Below, piece by piece: positions 43,471-54,100 of a stretch of DNA of 64,000 nt. How positions within the stretch are numbered: the first letter of the stretch is position 1; each line of letters begins with the position of its first letter. The notes beneath the pieces were generated by a model. The model searched no databases. It saw nothing but the letters and a program-made list of their open reading frames with translations, and was not told the DNA's origin. Origin of the DNA: Gnetum montanum (taxonomy: Eukaryota > Streptophyta > Gnetopsida > Gnetales > Gnetaceae); NCBI GenBank assembly GCA_015680685.1, contig MNCI01011145.1, positions 374,169 through 438,168 on the forward strand. The letters are read 5' to 3'. The position numbers were made by a program, and so were the translations under genes.

Positions 43471-43964
43471 CAAATTAGTGTAAATTTGTTACTTGTTCAT
43501 GTTTTACATTTCCTTGTTGAATATATGCATATAATTTGTTTGCAATTTTGTATATCGAAAATTACACTATTTTACCCTTGTTCCTCTTTTATTTTCAAGA
43601 CATTGAAAAAAGTGGTTATAAATATGATGTACACTTCCTAATATAATGCATTCATTAAAATAACATTTATACTTGTAGTGCCAACTTCTTTGCTAACTAG
43701 ATCCTCTAGAACACTAACAAATTGATCATAAGCAAATTTAGAACTAAAGTTTCCTTTAGCATGTAGTCTTAAAATTTTAGAATTACAATTTACTATAGTT
43801 GAAGTGCTATCACTAGATCTTTCAATTCCATCATTAAGGTTTTCATCTCATTTAGATTCAATAGAATGAGATTTTCTTGCTAGTTCTTCTTCATCTTCAT
43901 TGTTTGGATCATTGAAGTCTTCATCATTTAAATGTTTTTCAATATTATAATGTTCAAAGCTCAT
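43471..43964 (-). pseudogene. N-terminal region upstream of the hAT relic (minus copy)
   Basis: From ATG at 43964 the minus strand is open to about 43680 apart from one stop. It reads MSFEHYNIEKHLNDEDF, an acidic NEDEEEL stretch, RSSDSTSTIVNCNSKILRL and SSKFAYDQFVSVLEDLV. I do not recognise a named domain; its position suggests the transposase N terminus or a first exon. The following segment (43660-43471, minus) is similar to 51390-51560 on the plus strand, including a C..C-containing stretch that might be what is left of a BED-type zinc finger. Confidence 0.4.
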
Positions 43965-44582
43965 TGTATTTTTAAAAATAAATCATAAACTAATAAAGAG
44001 CCTTAATGACATGTGCATGATCATGGTAAAAGGTTCCTAATGGTAAAAAAATTTCAAAATAGTTGAAGTAAACAAAAAAAAATGTTGTATTGATTAAAAA
44101 CTTTCTTTCAAAAAATGTAGTACAAATTAAAAGAATATGAACTCTATGAACTTTGTAGCTCCAATTCTCAACTTGACAACATCAAATCTCTAACTCCACA
44201 ACTCTAATTTTCAACATTATAATTTCAATTCTCTAATTTAATGAACTCTAAATGTCATCTACTAATTACAAGTAGAAAATTTAGAACACTAAACTTAATG
44301 TTCACTAAGAAATTTTATTATTTAAAACTTATGATCTTTATTTTTGAAATTTTATTTTCATTTTCATCTTCATCTTAAGATAAGTGAGTTTTAAAATTCT
44401 TTTCTAGTTTTGATATTTTATTTTTTAAATCAAAAGCTTAAAACTTCCATATAAAAGATGACTAGTTTAATAAAGCTTAAAACATTGTATGGCCACATTG
44501 TAATCAAAATTTAAATTGAAATATCTTATACGAGACAAGACTAGTTTAAGAAAGATGGGTTCATGTAGATATTATGGATTGT
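43965..44582. other. AT-rich gap between hAT relic and LTR element
   Basis: No coding sequence. The last 30 bases (AAGATGGGTTCATGTAGATA...) are closely matched 64 bp beyond the right LTR at 51352-51380. Confidence 0.5.
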
Positions 44583-45663
44583 TGATGAATCATGGTTTGC
44601 CAGGTGATGATATCATACCCTTGTTAACCAAGTGTTGATATCAAACCCCTGTTATTAGGCCCTTGTTAACCAGGTGCTGATATTGGACCCCTGTTATCAG
44701 ATGAGTCTTGATATTAGACCCCTATTCTCAGACCCTTGTTAACCAGATGCTGATATTAGACCCTTGTTATCGAACCCCTGATATTAGAACTGCATCAACT
44801 AGGCTGCATCGATGCGGCTGCATTGACATGGCCTTGTCGACGCATCCGTCCATGCATTAACGTGGCCTCGTTAACACAGTGTTTGTCTCTAGCTATAAAT
44901 AAGTGCACACCTACCACACTTAGGCACCTTTTTTCAAGTTGTAGCAAAGTGCTTGCAGGATTTTTTCGCAAGAGTTAGACTATTTTCCCAAGTGCATGCT
45001 TGCAGTGTGATGCTTGTAATTGTATGGAACCTTTATTCATGTGTGACGTACTTAGACATGCATATGATCGACAATAAAGATTGAGATTACTTCATCATTG
45101 TAGCATTCACTTAGTTTTAATTATTTAATTGTTATTGTTATTTATTGTTTTCTTAATTAATATTTCTTTATCATCATTTACTATTCCTGTTGTTAAATGT
45201 AGAACGAGTATGAATTAATCACTAGCTTTTAAATGTGACTACTTGGTAACCCAGTAGTGTACCTAGGATCTACGCTTGGTAATCCCAATAGTAGTCATGC
45301 ACGAGGTCCAAGATGTGTATAGATGATTAAGAAATGGATGCTCATCGCACTTAGGCTAGTTTAGACTCTCTCCTCCCATGTCTTATTAGCTTAGCTCTCT
45401 CTCCCTTTTCCTCTTAGCTTAAAACAAAGTTATTTTCCATTACCTCTAGGAGTAGCCCTAGTTTAGGATCATATCATACACCTCACTCTATACTAGACTA
45501 TATGTGATAAAGCAAATACTAGTCCAGGTGGGAAGATAGCGAACTACGATCAACATGTAACTATCTAGATATCATAACTAGCCTATCTGCAAAGTTCGAC
45601 CGGATTGTGCATGAAATGTTTGTATTCATATGGTTGAGTGTAGGGGTACCTTGCCACTCATCA
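44583..45663 (+). repeat. 5' LTR of the TR-GAG element
   Basis: Begins TGATGAATCATGG and ends CCACTCATCA. The U3 part (44600-44790) is built of repeats of GATATT(A/G)GACCC(C/T)TGTTA and CCTTGTTAACCAGGTGCT. It is followed by alternating GCATCGATGCGGC/ACGTGGCC-like segments. Similar to 50192-51287 over its whole length. Confidence 0.9.
44894..44901 (+). promoter_or_regulatory. LTR TATA box
   Basis: TATAAATA, conserved at the same place in the 3' LTR (about 50518) and, inverted, in the solo LTR at 57818-57825. Transcription of the element should start shortly after. Confidence 0.65.
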
Positions 45664-45664
45664 T

Positions 45665-45682
45665 TGGCACCATTGCCAGGGA
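45665..45682 (+). other. Primer binding site (tRNA-Asp type)
   Basis: TGGCACCATTGCCAGGGA, one base after the LTR. It differs from the common plant site TGGCGCCGTTGCCGGGGA only by three G-to-A changes at former CpG/CCGG positions. Confidence 0.85.
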
Positions 45683-45801
45683 TGGTGCTAGCTATTTAGA
45701 TTAGTTACATCATACAAGATCGCTATAACAAAGTATTAACAATATACCATTCAGAAAATAATAATAATAATTACAATTAAATCACATACAAATTCACAAC
45801 A

Positions 45802-47829
45802 ATGTCTCTCTTACAAGACTATGACCACACAACAACTAATGAGGCAATTCATTGGAGAACCAAAAAAATTTATGATGAAGATGAAGTTTGGATTACTCAA
45901 TCTTATGCTGGAGTTTCCTATGTTCAGGCATGCCCCAATGATACTCAAGAACTTTTATCATCCAACCCAGACACCTCTAGTGAGGATGGGACATCCCATA
46001 GAATGAGGGGGCTCGAAAGGCCTAGGACCTTCTCAATAACTAATAAGAAATTACTTAGGGATGATTGGAAGACTTACAAAAGTCATGATGAGTCTTCAAG
46101 TTCTTTCTCTTCCTTTTCTCCTTCAATGTCAGGTTGTGACACAGATGATCATCTTTCAAGGGGTTGGCATCAAAATAAAAATCGAGCCCACGGGCAAAGT
46201 AAGAAATGCCAACATGAACAAAGACAATATCATCCCAACTCATAAATTCATAACCTACCTAGTGACGATGAACCCCTATTGGCCACTAAGAGCCTAATGC
46301 ATATACAAGAGGCTGTTCAAATATCCCACAGGCATCACAAGGGAAGCTGTCTACCTAGGCTTGATTTAAATAACTTTCCCAAGTTTTCAAAAGGCTATGA
46401 TTTAGATCCGCAACATCATTTCCAAGCCTACTACGATGCCTATGTATGGAACAATATTGATAATGGATGGAAAAAACTTAAGCTCTTTCCTACAACACTC
46501 ATTAGCCAAGAAAAAGTATGGTATAGGTCCTTAAGACCACAATCAATTTGATGTTGGCCAACAATGGTAGAACTCTTTACTGAACCATATCAAACCTATG
46601 CCAGAGTGTCAGCCTTGAGGAGACAAATCCAAGAATGGAAACAAGGGCAACATGAAACCTTGGACATGGCCTTGGAAAGACACTATTCATTGTTAAACAA
46701 TTGCCCAGGCCATGGGTTCTCTGAGGAAAGGCTAATCTACCACATCATAGATGGGCTATGTAATGAAACAAGGGAGACCCTAGGGATGTATGCCCAATGT
46801 CAACTATATGAGCTACAAACCCATCAATTCCAAGAGCTTATCAAGTGGGTAGAAAAAGAAGAAGGAGAAATGGCTAAATGGGAGAGTATTGAAAGCTCTT
46901 AATGGGACCAAAATCTCAAATTAGCAAAGGTCCATAGCCATAAAGAGGAGAAATCAACTCACCTTGAGGAAGTGCAACCATTTCTACCTTTGTTGATGCA
47001 ACAATCACTAGATGAAATCGAGGAAAAGATTAAAAAGATGACGGAATGGGTGCATAGAAAATATAAAGAATATGCTAACAATGGTAGAGGTAAAACTATG
47101 CCAAATCAAGAAACAGGACAGGACATCACACAACAATCGGAACAAAGGGTAGAAGATAATAAGAATAAGAAATCAACTACCAATTTCACATATTAATGTA
47201 ACTTTTATCTATATGATCATCCCAAAGGCCAATGTCCAATTTTTTCACATTTACATGAGCATTGAGGAGGAATGTTACATCCATATTTTGTGCAAAAATA
47301 TCGAGTTCAACCATAGTGGCAAAAGCCCTAGTCATAGGGGAGGCCATCACCAACCTAACCATATCCTTTGTATGTCCCAACACCAAATGCTTACTATGTT
47401 CAACATCCTATTTCTTCAACCGGATCATCATCCTTTACTTCACCTCATCATTATCATTCTCCGAAATACTATCCACTCATGCCCTCTCCACCAAGGTCAC
47501 CACCTCATGTACCTTACACTTTTCCTCAACAATATTCTCATCCTTCACTCTCTTCTACATCGCCACCAGTTGTGCCAGAAGGTTTTGCATCACAGCACCA
47601 ACCCATGAACGTTACTTATGCTGCTATTGTCAATAGCAGTGGAGGTCCTCCACAACGTCGAAGGTGTCCCTTCTTTAGACGTGATCATCGAGAGGGACAC
47701 CATAGTTTAGAAACCACTACATCTGGCAACTTAGCACAAGTCCATCACTGTGGTGCATCTTCCTCTTCGAACTTAATGCCTTATGTTACCTTATCAAGGT
47801 CATCCCTCAATACTTCAACAACCATGTAG
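45802..47829 (+). pseudogene. Gag polyprotein of the TR-GAG element
   Basis: Five open stretches (45802-46245, 46279-46551, 46564-46902, 46972-47196, 47368-47829) all lie in one frame, giving about 675 codons interrupted by substitution stops, with no indel shown between them. The start is MSLLQDYDHTTTNE. Residues near 160-365 form the gag domain: LPRLDLNNFPKFSKGYDLD, WKKLKLFPTTLIS, RRQIQEWKQGQHETLDMAL and ERLIYHIIDGLCNETRE. A knuckle CNFYLYDHPKGQC near 47200 fits CX2CX3HX4C with the second Cys changed to Tyr. The C-terminal part is Pro/Ser/His-rich (YYPLMPSPPRSPPHVPYTF). The frame ends with no protease. Confidence 0.75.
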
Positions 47830-48721
47830 CCCAATGAATATAGCCACATGGGAAGACATATTGATCCTTGCATGCCATCTTACGGTCAAAGATGCCATGG
47901 TGGGGTAGCTCCTTATGCCATGACCCCAGCATATAACCTACCACACTATGTCTATTATGATCAAGTGTGTGAACCCCAAATTGGGTACGTTTTGACCACC
48001 ACATCAAAAGACATCTAGTGGTTTGGATATGATTGGGTCTTAATATTTCTAACATGCAAGGACCCCAACTTTCCATTTATTAATCCTAGCCATGCTCAAA
48101 AGGTTTAGTTATGGGGGGGTATCCTCCATTCTAATAAGAAGGATTAATAAATATTTTTCCTTTTCCTTAATTTTACAACTTTTATTTTCCAATTTTTCAT
48201 TTTTTAATTTATTGTTTTATCTTTTTGTCTTTTTATCTTTTTATGAGTAATCTCATCTACAAATAAACCACTCATGTGACTCATTGGTTGAGATGTTATT
48301 CTATGCTACCAAGTCTCAAGTGACTAATTATCTTAATAGTGAATCCACAACATCCATCCACCCATTCTATTAATAAGAGGTTCTACTCTAGGTCTAATGA
48401 TATTCTTGACATCATTAAAACTTAAAGTAATTTTGTGCTTATTATGCACAAAGCGAAGAAGGATGGACTAAGTGGGAATGGCCATGGTGTGACATCAAGG
48501 GAACTTGTGAATTCTCTTTGGTGACATCTATAGGAGTTATCATGTAGCTTGGTTGTACTAAGATCCTTCTAGATCTAATGAAAATGGGAGTAAGAGTAAT
48601 CAAAAGGGCACTCAATCAAGAAAACTCAATGTTATTCTAGGGGGTCCCACTGGAAAGACATGCACCCATGCTTGAAGATAGGTGGCTTCTCTAGCTTAAA
48701 CATTCATTTAAAAAAAACAAA

Positions 48722-48725
<4 letters not shown>
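47830..48725 (+). other. Internal non-coding region of the TR-GAG element
   Basis: About 0.9 kb after gag without a pol domain. Short frames on either strand show no homology that I recognise. Confidence 0.6.
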
Positions 48726-48779
<54 letters not shown>

Positions 48780-48813
48780 AGAAGAAGAAGAAGAAGAAGA
48801 AGAAGAAGAAGAG
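48726..48813. repeat. (GA)n-(GAA)n compound microsatellite
   Basis: About 24 GA units followed by about 11 GAA units. The Ser/Leu-rich minus-strand frame over it is an artefact. Confidence 0.95.
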
Positions 48814-49580
48814 TGCCATAAAGGAAAATCACTTCTTCCTTGTATGAAATGCCAAGTGATCATATGCCTTGCCATTATGATGGTCTTATTTTTCTCTATC
48901 ATTGGGAAAAAAATGCAATGTTACTGATAAGAGGAATGGACTTGGTCCTAATTTTTGAAAAATAGGTTAATGACACATTAATCATGGCTTACACTGAGGA
49001 TTCATTGTGTCCTGAGTCAGCTATCTCATATCCCAATCTCTACAATTCCTTATACAATTCACCTCATCTTGCTATTTATGTATTTGTGACTCATGTCTTA
49101 TGTAGCATTGAATTCATACCTCATCACGGTGGTATCTACATGTGTGTGTTTTGTGTAACTGGTGTGGATTACATTTAACCCTTCCAGTGCCTACTAACAC
49201 TTGAAGGTGTGGCTACGTAAGGGCCTTATAGGTAGGAACCTACTTTTGGGAGGACCCACTTGTGTGACTTTTGTAATTTGTACTTGTTGCACACCACCAC
49301 ATCATTTTATACCCTCTGAGTACTCCATTGCCAAATCTATAGTTTTCTTTATCATCATTTTATCAAACATTCCTCAAAACCATTATGTGTCCTTTGATGT
49401 GTCATCTAAAAAAACTAGGTTCAACATTAAAATTTTAGGGTAACTTCCTTGAAAAAATTTCTAACTCTAAAATCACAATAAGCAAAGAATTCAACATTTA
49501 CTAAAGGCAATAAGTAAGGTATGAAATAATTGAACTTTTTTCAATAACCTTACTAACAATTGATCTTTATGTGATTATAG
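48814..49580 (+). other. Internal non-coding region of the TR-GAG element
   Basis: A 64-codon frame at 48984-49178 (MAYTEDSLCPESAISYPN) has no recognised domain. Nothing else is visible. Confidence 0.45.
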
Positions 49581-49953
49581 ATGGCTCCTAAAAAGAGGAC
49601 AATAAAGAGGACCTTCTCAAGGTGCAACTAAATGCCCAGGGGGAGGCAAAATCCAAGGACCCCATGTAGAACATGCAGAGCAAGAGGCACAATCATTCAG
49701 TATCCATGAGGGAACTCCTATCACTGCACAATCTAGCCAAGCAAAAGGTAGAGAGGTCAGTGCTCAAGCCTATGAAGAGGAACAACAACTATTTGCAGCA
49801 TGGCATATCAAGGCCAATCAAGTGTTCCTGCAACTGCTGTGTCCATGGGAAGTGCTGACTCCATCAAACATTGAAACATCAGCATGGATGGCTCATAATT
49901 ATTGGATAGAAGAGATGAAACGTCAGGCGCTTCTTCAATGGTATCAATCTTAG
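49581..49953 (+). pseudogene. Second short ORF of the TR-GAG element, function unknown
   Basis: ATG at 49581 opens a basic start (MAPKKRTIKRTFS) reminiscent of a nuclear-localisation signal. After one frame change near 49620 a stop-free frame runs for about 110 codons to TAG at 49951-49953. It reads GATKCPGGGKIQGPHVEHA, EGTPITAQSSQAKGREVSA, AYEEEQQLFAAWHIKANQV, FLQLLCPWEVLTPSNIETS and AWMAHNYWIEEMKRQALLQ. The composition is protein-like (Gln, Glu, Trp) and unlike the surrounding decay. I recognise no family. Its place, between gag and the 3' LTR, is where some plant gypsy elements carry accessory frames. It may equally be a captured host exon. Confidence 0.4.
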
Positions 49954-50159
49954 AATCCTGAAACATAGAACAAAGGAAGAGATCCATGGAGGGACCACCA
50001 GCACCAGGAACCACATGAGTTCCAATAAATTCTATAATTTTGTGTCTGTGTCCCAATTTTTTCATATCCTCTACGTCACGAATAAATTTCTAGTCAATCA
50101 ATAATTCCATATCTATCCACTATGTAATCAATTGAGCTTGTTCCTTACTTTCTTTGACT

Positions 50160-50191
50160 CAAGGACAAGTTGTTATTTAGTCATGTGGGTA
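50160..50191 (+). other. 3' end of internal region, degraded polypurine tract
   Basis: CAAGGACAAGTTGTTATTT then ATGTGGGTA before the 3' LTR. No long purine run remains. GTGGG(T)A may be its trace. Confidence 0.3.
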
Positions 50192-51287
50192 TGATGAATC
50201 ATGGTTTTCTAGGTGCTGATATCAGATCCTTGTTAACTAGGTGTTGATATCGAACCCCTGTTATTGGGCCCTTGTTAACCAAGTGCTAATATCGGACCTC
50301 TGCTATTGGATGAGTCTTGATATTGGACCTATGTTATCGGACCCTTGTTAACCAGGTGCTGATATTAGACCCTTGTTATTGGACCCATGATATTAGGATT
50401 GCATCAACTAGGCCACGTTGATGCAGCCCTATCGACGTGGCTACGTTGACGTGGCCTAGTCAATGCATCCATCCATGGGTTAACGTGGCCTCGTCAATGC
50501 AGTGCCTATCTCTAGCTATAAATAAGTGCACACCTTCCACACTTAGGCACCTTTTGTTCAAGTTTTAGCGAAGCTCTTGTAGTTTGTTTTCACAAGAGTT
50601 AGACTATTTTTCTAAGTGCATGCTCGTAGTGTGATACTTGTAATTGTACGGAACCTTTATTTGAGTGTGACATACTTGGACACGCACATGATCAGCAATA
50701 AAGATTGAGATTACTCCATCATTACAACATTCACTTAGTTTTAATTATTTAATTGTTATTGTCATTTATTATTTTCTTAGTTAATATTTCTTTACCATCA
50801 TTTACTATTCCTATTATTAAATGTGGAACGAGTATGACTTAATCATGAGCATTTAAATGTGACTACTTGGTAACCCAGTAGCGTACCTAGGATCTGTGCT
50901 TGGTAATCCCAGTAGTAGTCATGCATAAGGTCCAAGATGTGTACGGATGATTAAGAAATGAATGTTCATCGCACTTAGGCTTGTTTAGACTCTCTCCTCC
51001 CATGTCCTATTAGCTTAGCTCTCTCTCTCATTTCCTCTTAGCTTAAAGCAAAGTTATTTTCCATTACCTCTAGGAGTAGCCCTAGTTTAGGATCATATCA
51101 TACACCTCACTCTGGACTAAACCATATGTGACAAAGCAAATACTAGTCCAGGTGGGAAGACAACGAACTATGATCAACATATACCTATCTAGATACGACA
51201 ACTAGCCTATCTACAAAGTTCGACCGGATCATGCGTGAAATGCTTGTATTCATATGGTTGAGTGTAGGGGTACCTCACCACTCATCA
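50192..51287 (+). repeat. 3' LTR of the TR-GAG element
   Basis: Begins TGATGAATCATGG and ends CACTCATCA. It differs from the 5' LTR mainly by transitions, which supports age and CpG decay. Confidence 0.9.
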
Positions 51288-52722
51288 ACTGTGAAAATAT
51301 TTAATTACAAGTGTTAATGCTAATCTTTCCTTGTATTTAAACTTTAATTGCAAGATGGATCCATGTAGAGATTATGGACTATGAATATTAGCAAGTGCAT
51401 ATCATATTCATAACCACTTTTTTCACACTCCTGAAAAATAAAAGAATAGGGATAAAATAGTGTAATTTTCCAAACACAAAAATTGTTGAAGAATTAGATC
51501 CATATATTCAATATGGAAATGAAAACATGAATAAACAATAGATTTATGTGCTCTTGAGAAGAAGAGGATATTTAGTTTTATAAAACAAATTAGTTAACTT
51601 AGTACTAATATTAGTGATAGTAAAGGTAAGGGGAAAATTAAATAGTCTATCATTGAAGAGTTAATGAATATTAAAAAAAAAACACACAATAGCAGATGAA
51701 GCTTTATCATGAATGTTTTCTGTAAATGGATTCTCTTTTAATCTTCCTTATTCACCAACTTTTAAAGAAGCAATATAATGTAGGTATCTTTATTTAATTA
51801 TTTACTAATAATTATTGGTTAATTATTGTGTTTGTTAATATTGAATATTTACTAATTTAGTTATATATATTTTTAATGCCTAGGAAAATCATATGTTTCT
51901 CTTGAACATAGGATACATATAAAATTATTAGAGAAACAATATAATCAAAGAGATATGCAATTTGTAGAACTAAAGCAATTTTGGGTAGAAAATGATTATT
52001 CTATCATATTGGATGAATGGATGAATATTTGTCTAAAACCATTTATCAATATCATTATTTATATCCTAAAAGAACCTTATTTCCTTAAAGGTGTTGATTA
52101 TTTAGGTCATATTAAGGATTCTTTATTTCAATCAAAACAATTAGAAGATGAGGCTATAGTTCAAGTAAGCGAAAAAATGTAGTATAGATTAATTATTGAT
52201 GCAGCAATTGTTTGTAAAAATGAAGGTTAAATTATTGAGAAACATGTGCAAATATTTTTTAGACTCCATCTTGTTGTCATTCATTGAGCAATTCTCTTTA
52301 TGCCATCAACAAAGTTGACTGGATAAATTAGGAAAATTAATTGGATAAAAAATTTGATTGATGATGCTTGTGTTATTCAAATGTTCATTGTCTATCATCA
52401 TTATTGTAATGCTTTATTTTAAAAGTATGACAAAAAGGCTTTCTTACAACTTATAAAAACTAGGTATGAACATAAAAAATCTATTTTCTTTTTTATTTTA
52501 ATATTTTTATGATGATAGTTAAATGTTGCTTATAAGTAAAATGTATTCTTTTGATATAGATATGCATCCTTCTATCTTATGCTTAGTAGAATGATGATGA
52601 TTCATGATGCAATTGGAAAAGTGGTTATCACTAGAAAATGGAATAAGTGGCTAGAAGAAAAAATTGAAGTTGGTCAAAGAAACAAAGAGTACTATTTTTG
52701 ATATAGTATGGTGAACAAATGT
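51288..52722 (+). pseudogene. hAT-like (DUF659) transposase relic, N-terminal and DUF659 part (plus copy)
   Basis: From about 51690 frames give ADEALS...FSFNLPYSPTFKEAI, the segment before DUF659. The 75-codon stretch at 51955-52182 reads FWVENDYSIILDEWMNICL, KPFINIIIYILKEPYFLKG, VDYLGHIKDSLFQ. This is the DUF659 pattern (C.I..D.W.......LINF.V..P....FLKSVD.S...K....LF). The family is the plant hAT-like transposase group. Stops and shifts show it is dead. Sequence at 51390-51560 is similar, inverted, to 43660-43471 of the minus copy. Confidence 0.7.
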
Positions 52723-53095
52723 TAGGTATGTTATGATTTATAATAATGAGGTGTTAGCCTAGGGGTAAGACACTTGATTTGCAAACTCCATCTTGTAGGT
52801 TCAATTTTGGTGGGTAATACTAAGTTATATAAAATTTTAATTGGACTATATATCTTGTGGTGTACCTATGTTTCACTTATTTCAAATTTTAACACCACAT
52901 AGGTATGTTATGATTTATAATAATGAGGTGTTAGCCTAGGGGTAAGACACTTGATTTGCAAACTCCATCTTGTAGGTTCAATTTTGGTGGGTAATACTAA
53001 GTTATATAAAATTTTAATTGGACTATATATCTTGTGGTGTACCTATGTTTCACTTATTTCAAATTTTAACACCCCATAGGTATGTTATGATTTAT
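52723..53095 (+). mobile_element. tRNA-derived SINE in tandem duplicate with target sites
   Basis: TAGGTATGTTATGATTTAT occurs at 52723, 52900 and 53077. Between them lie two copies of a SINE of about 155 bp. Each holds an A-box-like TTAGCCTAGGGG (52754-52765), an anticodon-loop-like TTTGCAAAC, and a B-box-like AGGTTCAATTTTGG (52797-52810), followed by a body ending TTTTAACACC(A/C)CA. The 177-bp units look identical apart from about one base. The simplest reading is one SINE insertion with a 19-bp target duplication, then unequal exchange. Confidence 0.8.
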
Positions 53096-54100
53096 GAACT
53101 ACTTATGATTATATTTCATAATATTATATCTTCTTTACAAATTTTTGAGTTATTAATATTTTTCAATACTTATTTCCTTTTTTGCAATAGGAAAATGGTG
53201 AACATACTTGAACCAATTATAGATTTTATTAGATATATTGACACATATACTTCTTCATTAAGAAAAAGTTGTAAAACATATGATAACATGTTAGAAAAAA
53301 TAAGAGATGAAGTTATTAAAGAAGAGGTAATTTTGATTTGTATGATGATATTTTAAATTCAATTATAATTAAAAGATGGAAAACTATTAATACTCATCTA
53401 CATGAAGTTGCATATACTTTGAATGTTAAATGATATTCTTTTAAGTGCAGAGATAGAATGACTCATCTATATGATGATAAATATGTGAAAAATGAATTTC
53501 TTGCTTATGTTGGTAGAGTGTTTAAAAGTGAAGAAAAAATTAAGACAACAATGGGTGGCTTTTACTAGAGTTGGTTCACTATTTAATAGCGAAGCAACAA
53601 AAGATGATCTAGATAGCCTTGCCCAAGATGATCCTACTAGTTGGTGGGACTTACATGGTAATAGTATGCCTAATTGACAAGCACTTGCTTGCAAGGTTTT
53701 CTTAAGTATATAGTTCTTAAATTATAAATATATATTTTATTTTAAAAAATTTTATTGTTTCCATGTATTTAGTGTTTAATTATGATTATGATAGGTTGCC
53801 TCTTCATTACTAGAAAAACTAGTATACTTATTCTTTTATCTATAAAGTTAAAGAAATAAACTTGATGCTAGTAGAGTTGAAAAACTTATTGATGTTCATA
53901 GCCTTACTCACTTAGAAAAAAGCACAAAGTTGAGTATAGGAAAACTCTTGTACATCGTTGCATTGTTGATATAGAATATAAAAAATAATTATTTGATGAA
54001 GAAAATAAGCTAGAGGATCCACTGAATTTAGTTAATGTTCCTTTAGATGAAAATATTCTAGATATTGATTTGAGGGAGGTTTTTATTATATTTGGAATGT
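53096..54100 (+). pseudogene. hAT-like transposase relic, C-terminal part (plus copy)
   Basis: The reading resumes after the SINE with MVNILEPIIDFIRYIDTYT then SSLRKSCKTYDNMLEKI (pre-dimerisation helix). An HLHEVAYTLNVK stretch near 53400 and the block RVGSLFNSEATKDDLDSLA with SWWDLHGNSMPN (53550-53677) follow. The last is the hAT C-terminal dimerisation domain (..DP..WW..HG...P.L..LA). A further EENKLEDPLNLVNVPLDE segment near 54000 matches the minus copy. TTTTTTGCAATAG before 53192 resembles an intron acceptor. Stops are scattered. Confidence 0.7.

Larger units (their letters stand above)
44583..51287 (+). mobile_element. Non-autonomous LTR retrotransposon carrying gag only (TR-GAG type)
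   Basis: A 6,705-bp element with LTRs of 1081 and 1096 bp. The termini are TGATGAATCATGG...CACTCATCA (TGATGA/TCATCA inverted ends) and it is flanked by ATTGT (44578-44582) and ACTGT (51288-51292), a 5-bp target duplication with one change. A tRNA-Asp-like primer site follows the 5' LTR. The interior holds a long gag frame and a second short frame, but no protease, reverse transcriptase or integrase, so it needed a partner's enzymes. It landed between two head-to-head hAT relics. The LTRs have clearly diverged, so it is not recent. Confidence 0.85.

Noticed and set aside
47213-47636. Frames of 124 and 131 codons in other registers over the gag tail
   Set aside because: Shadows of the gag frame at 47368-47829, caused by its Pro/Ser/His-rich composition.
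48708-48902. Ser/Leu-rich 64-codon frame on the minus strand
   Set aside because: Translation of the (GA)n-(GAA)n microsatellite.
52741-52810. Possible functional tRNA gene
   Set aside because: A and B boxes are present but the acceptor stem and the B-box consensus are degraded, and the unit is part of a longer duplicated SINE with target duplications.
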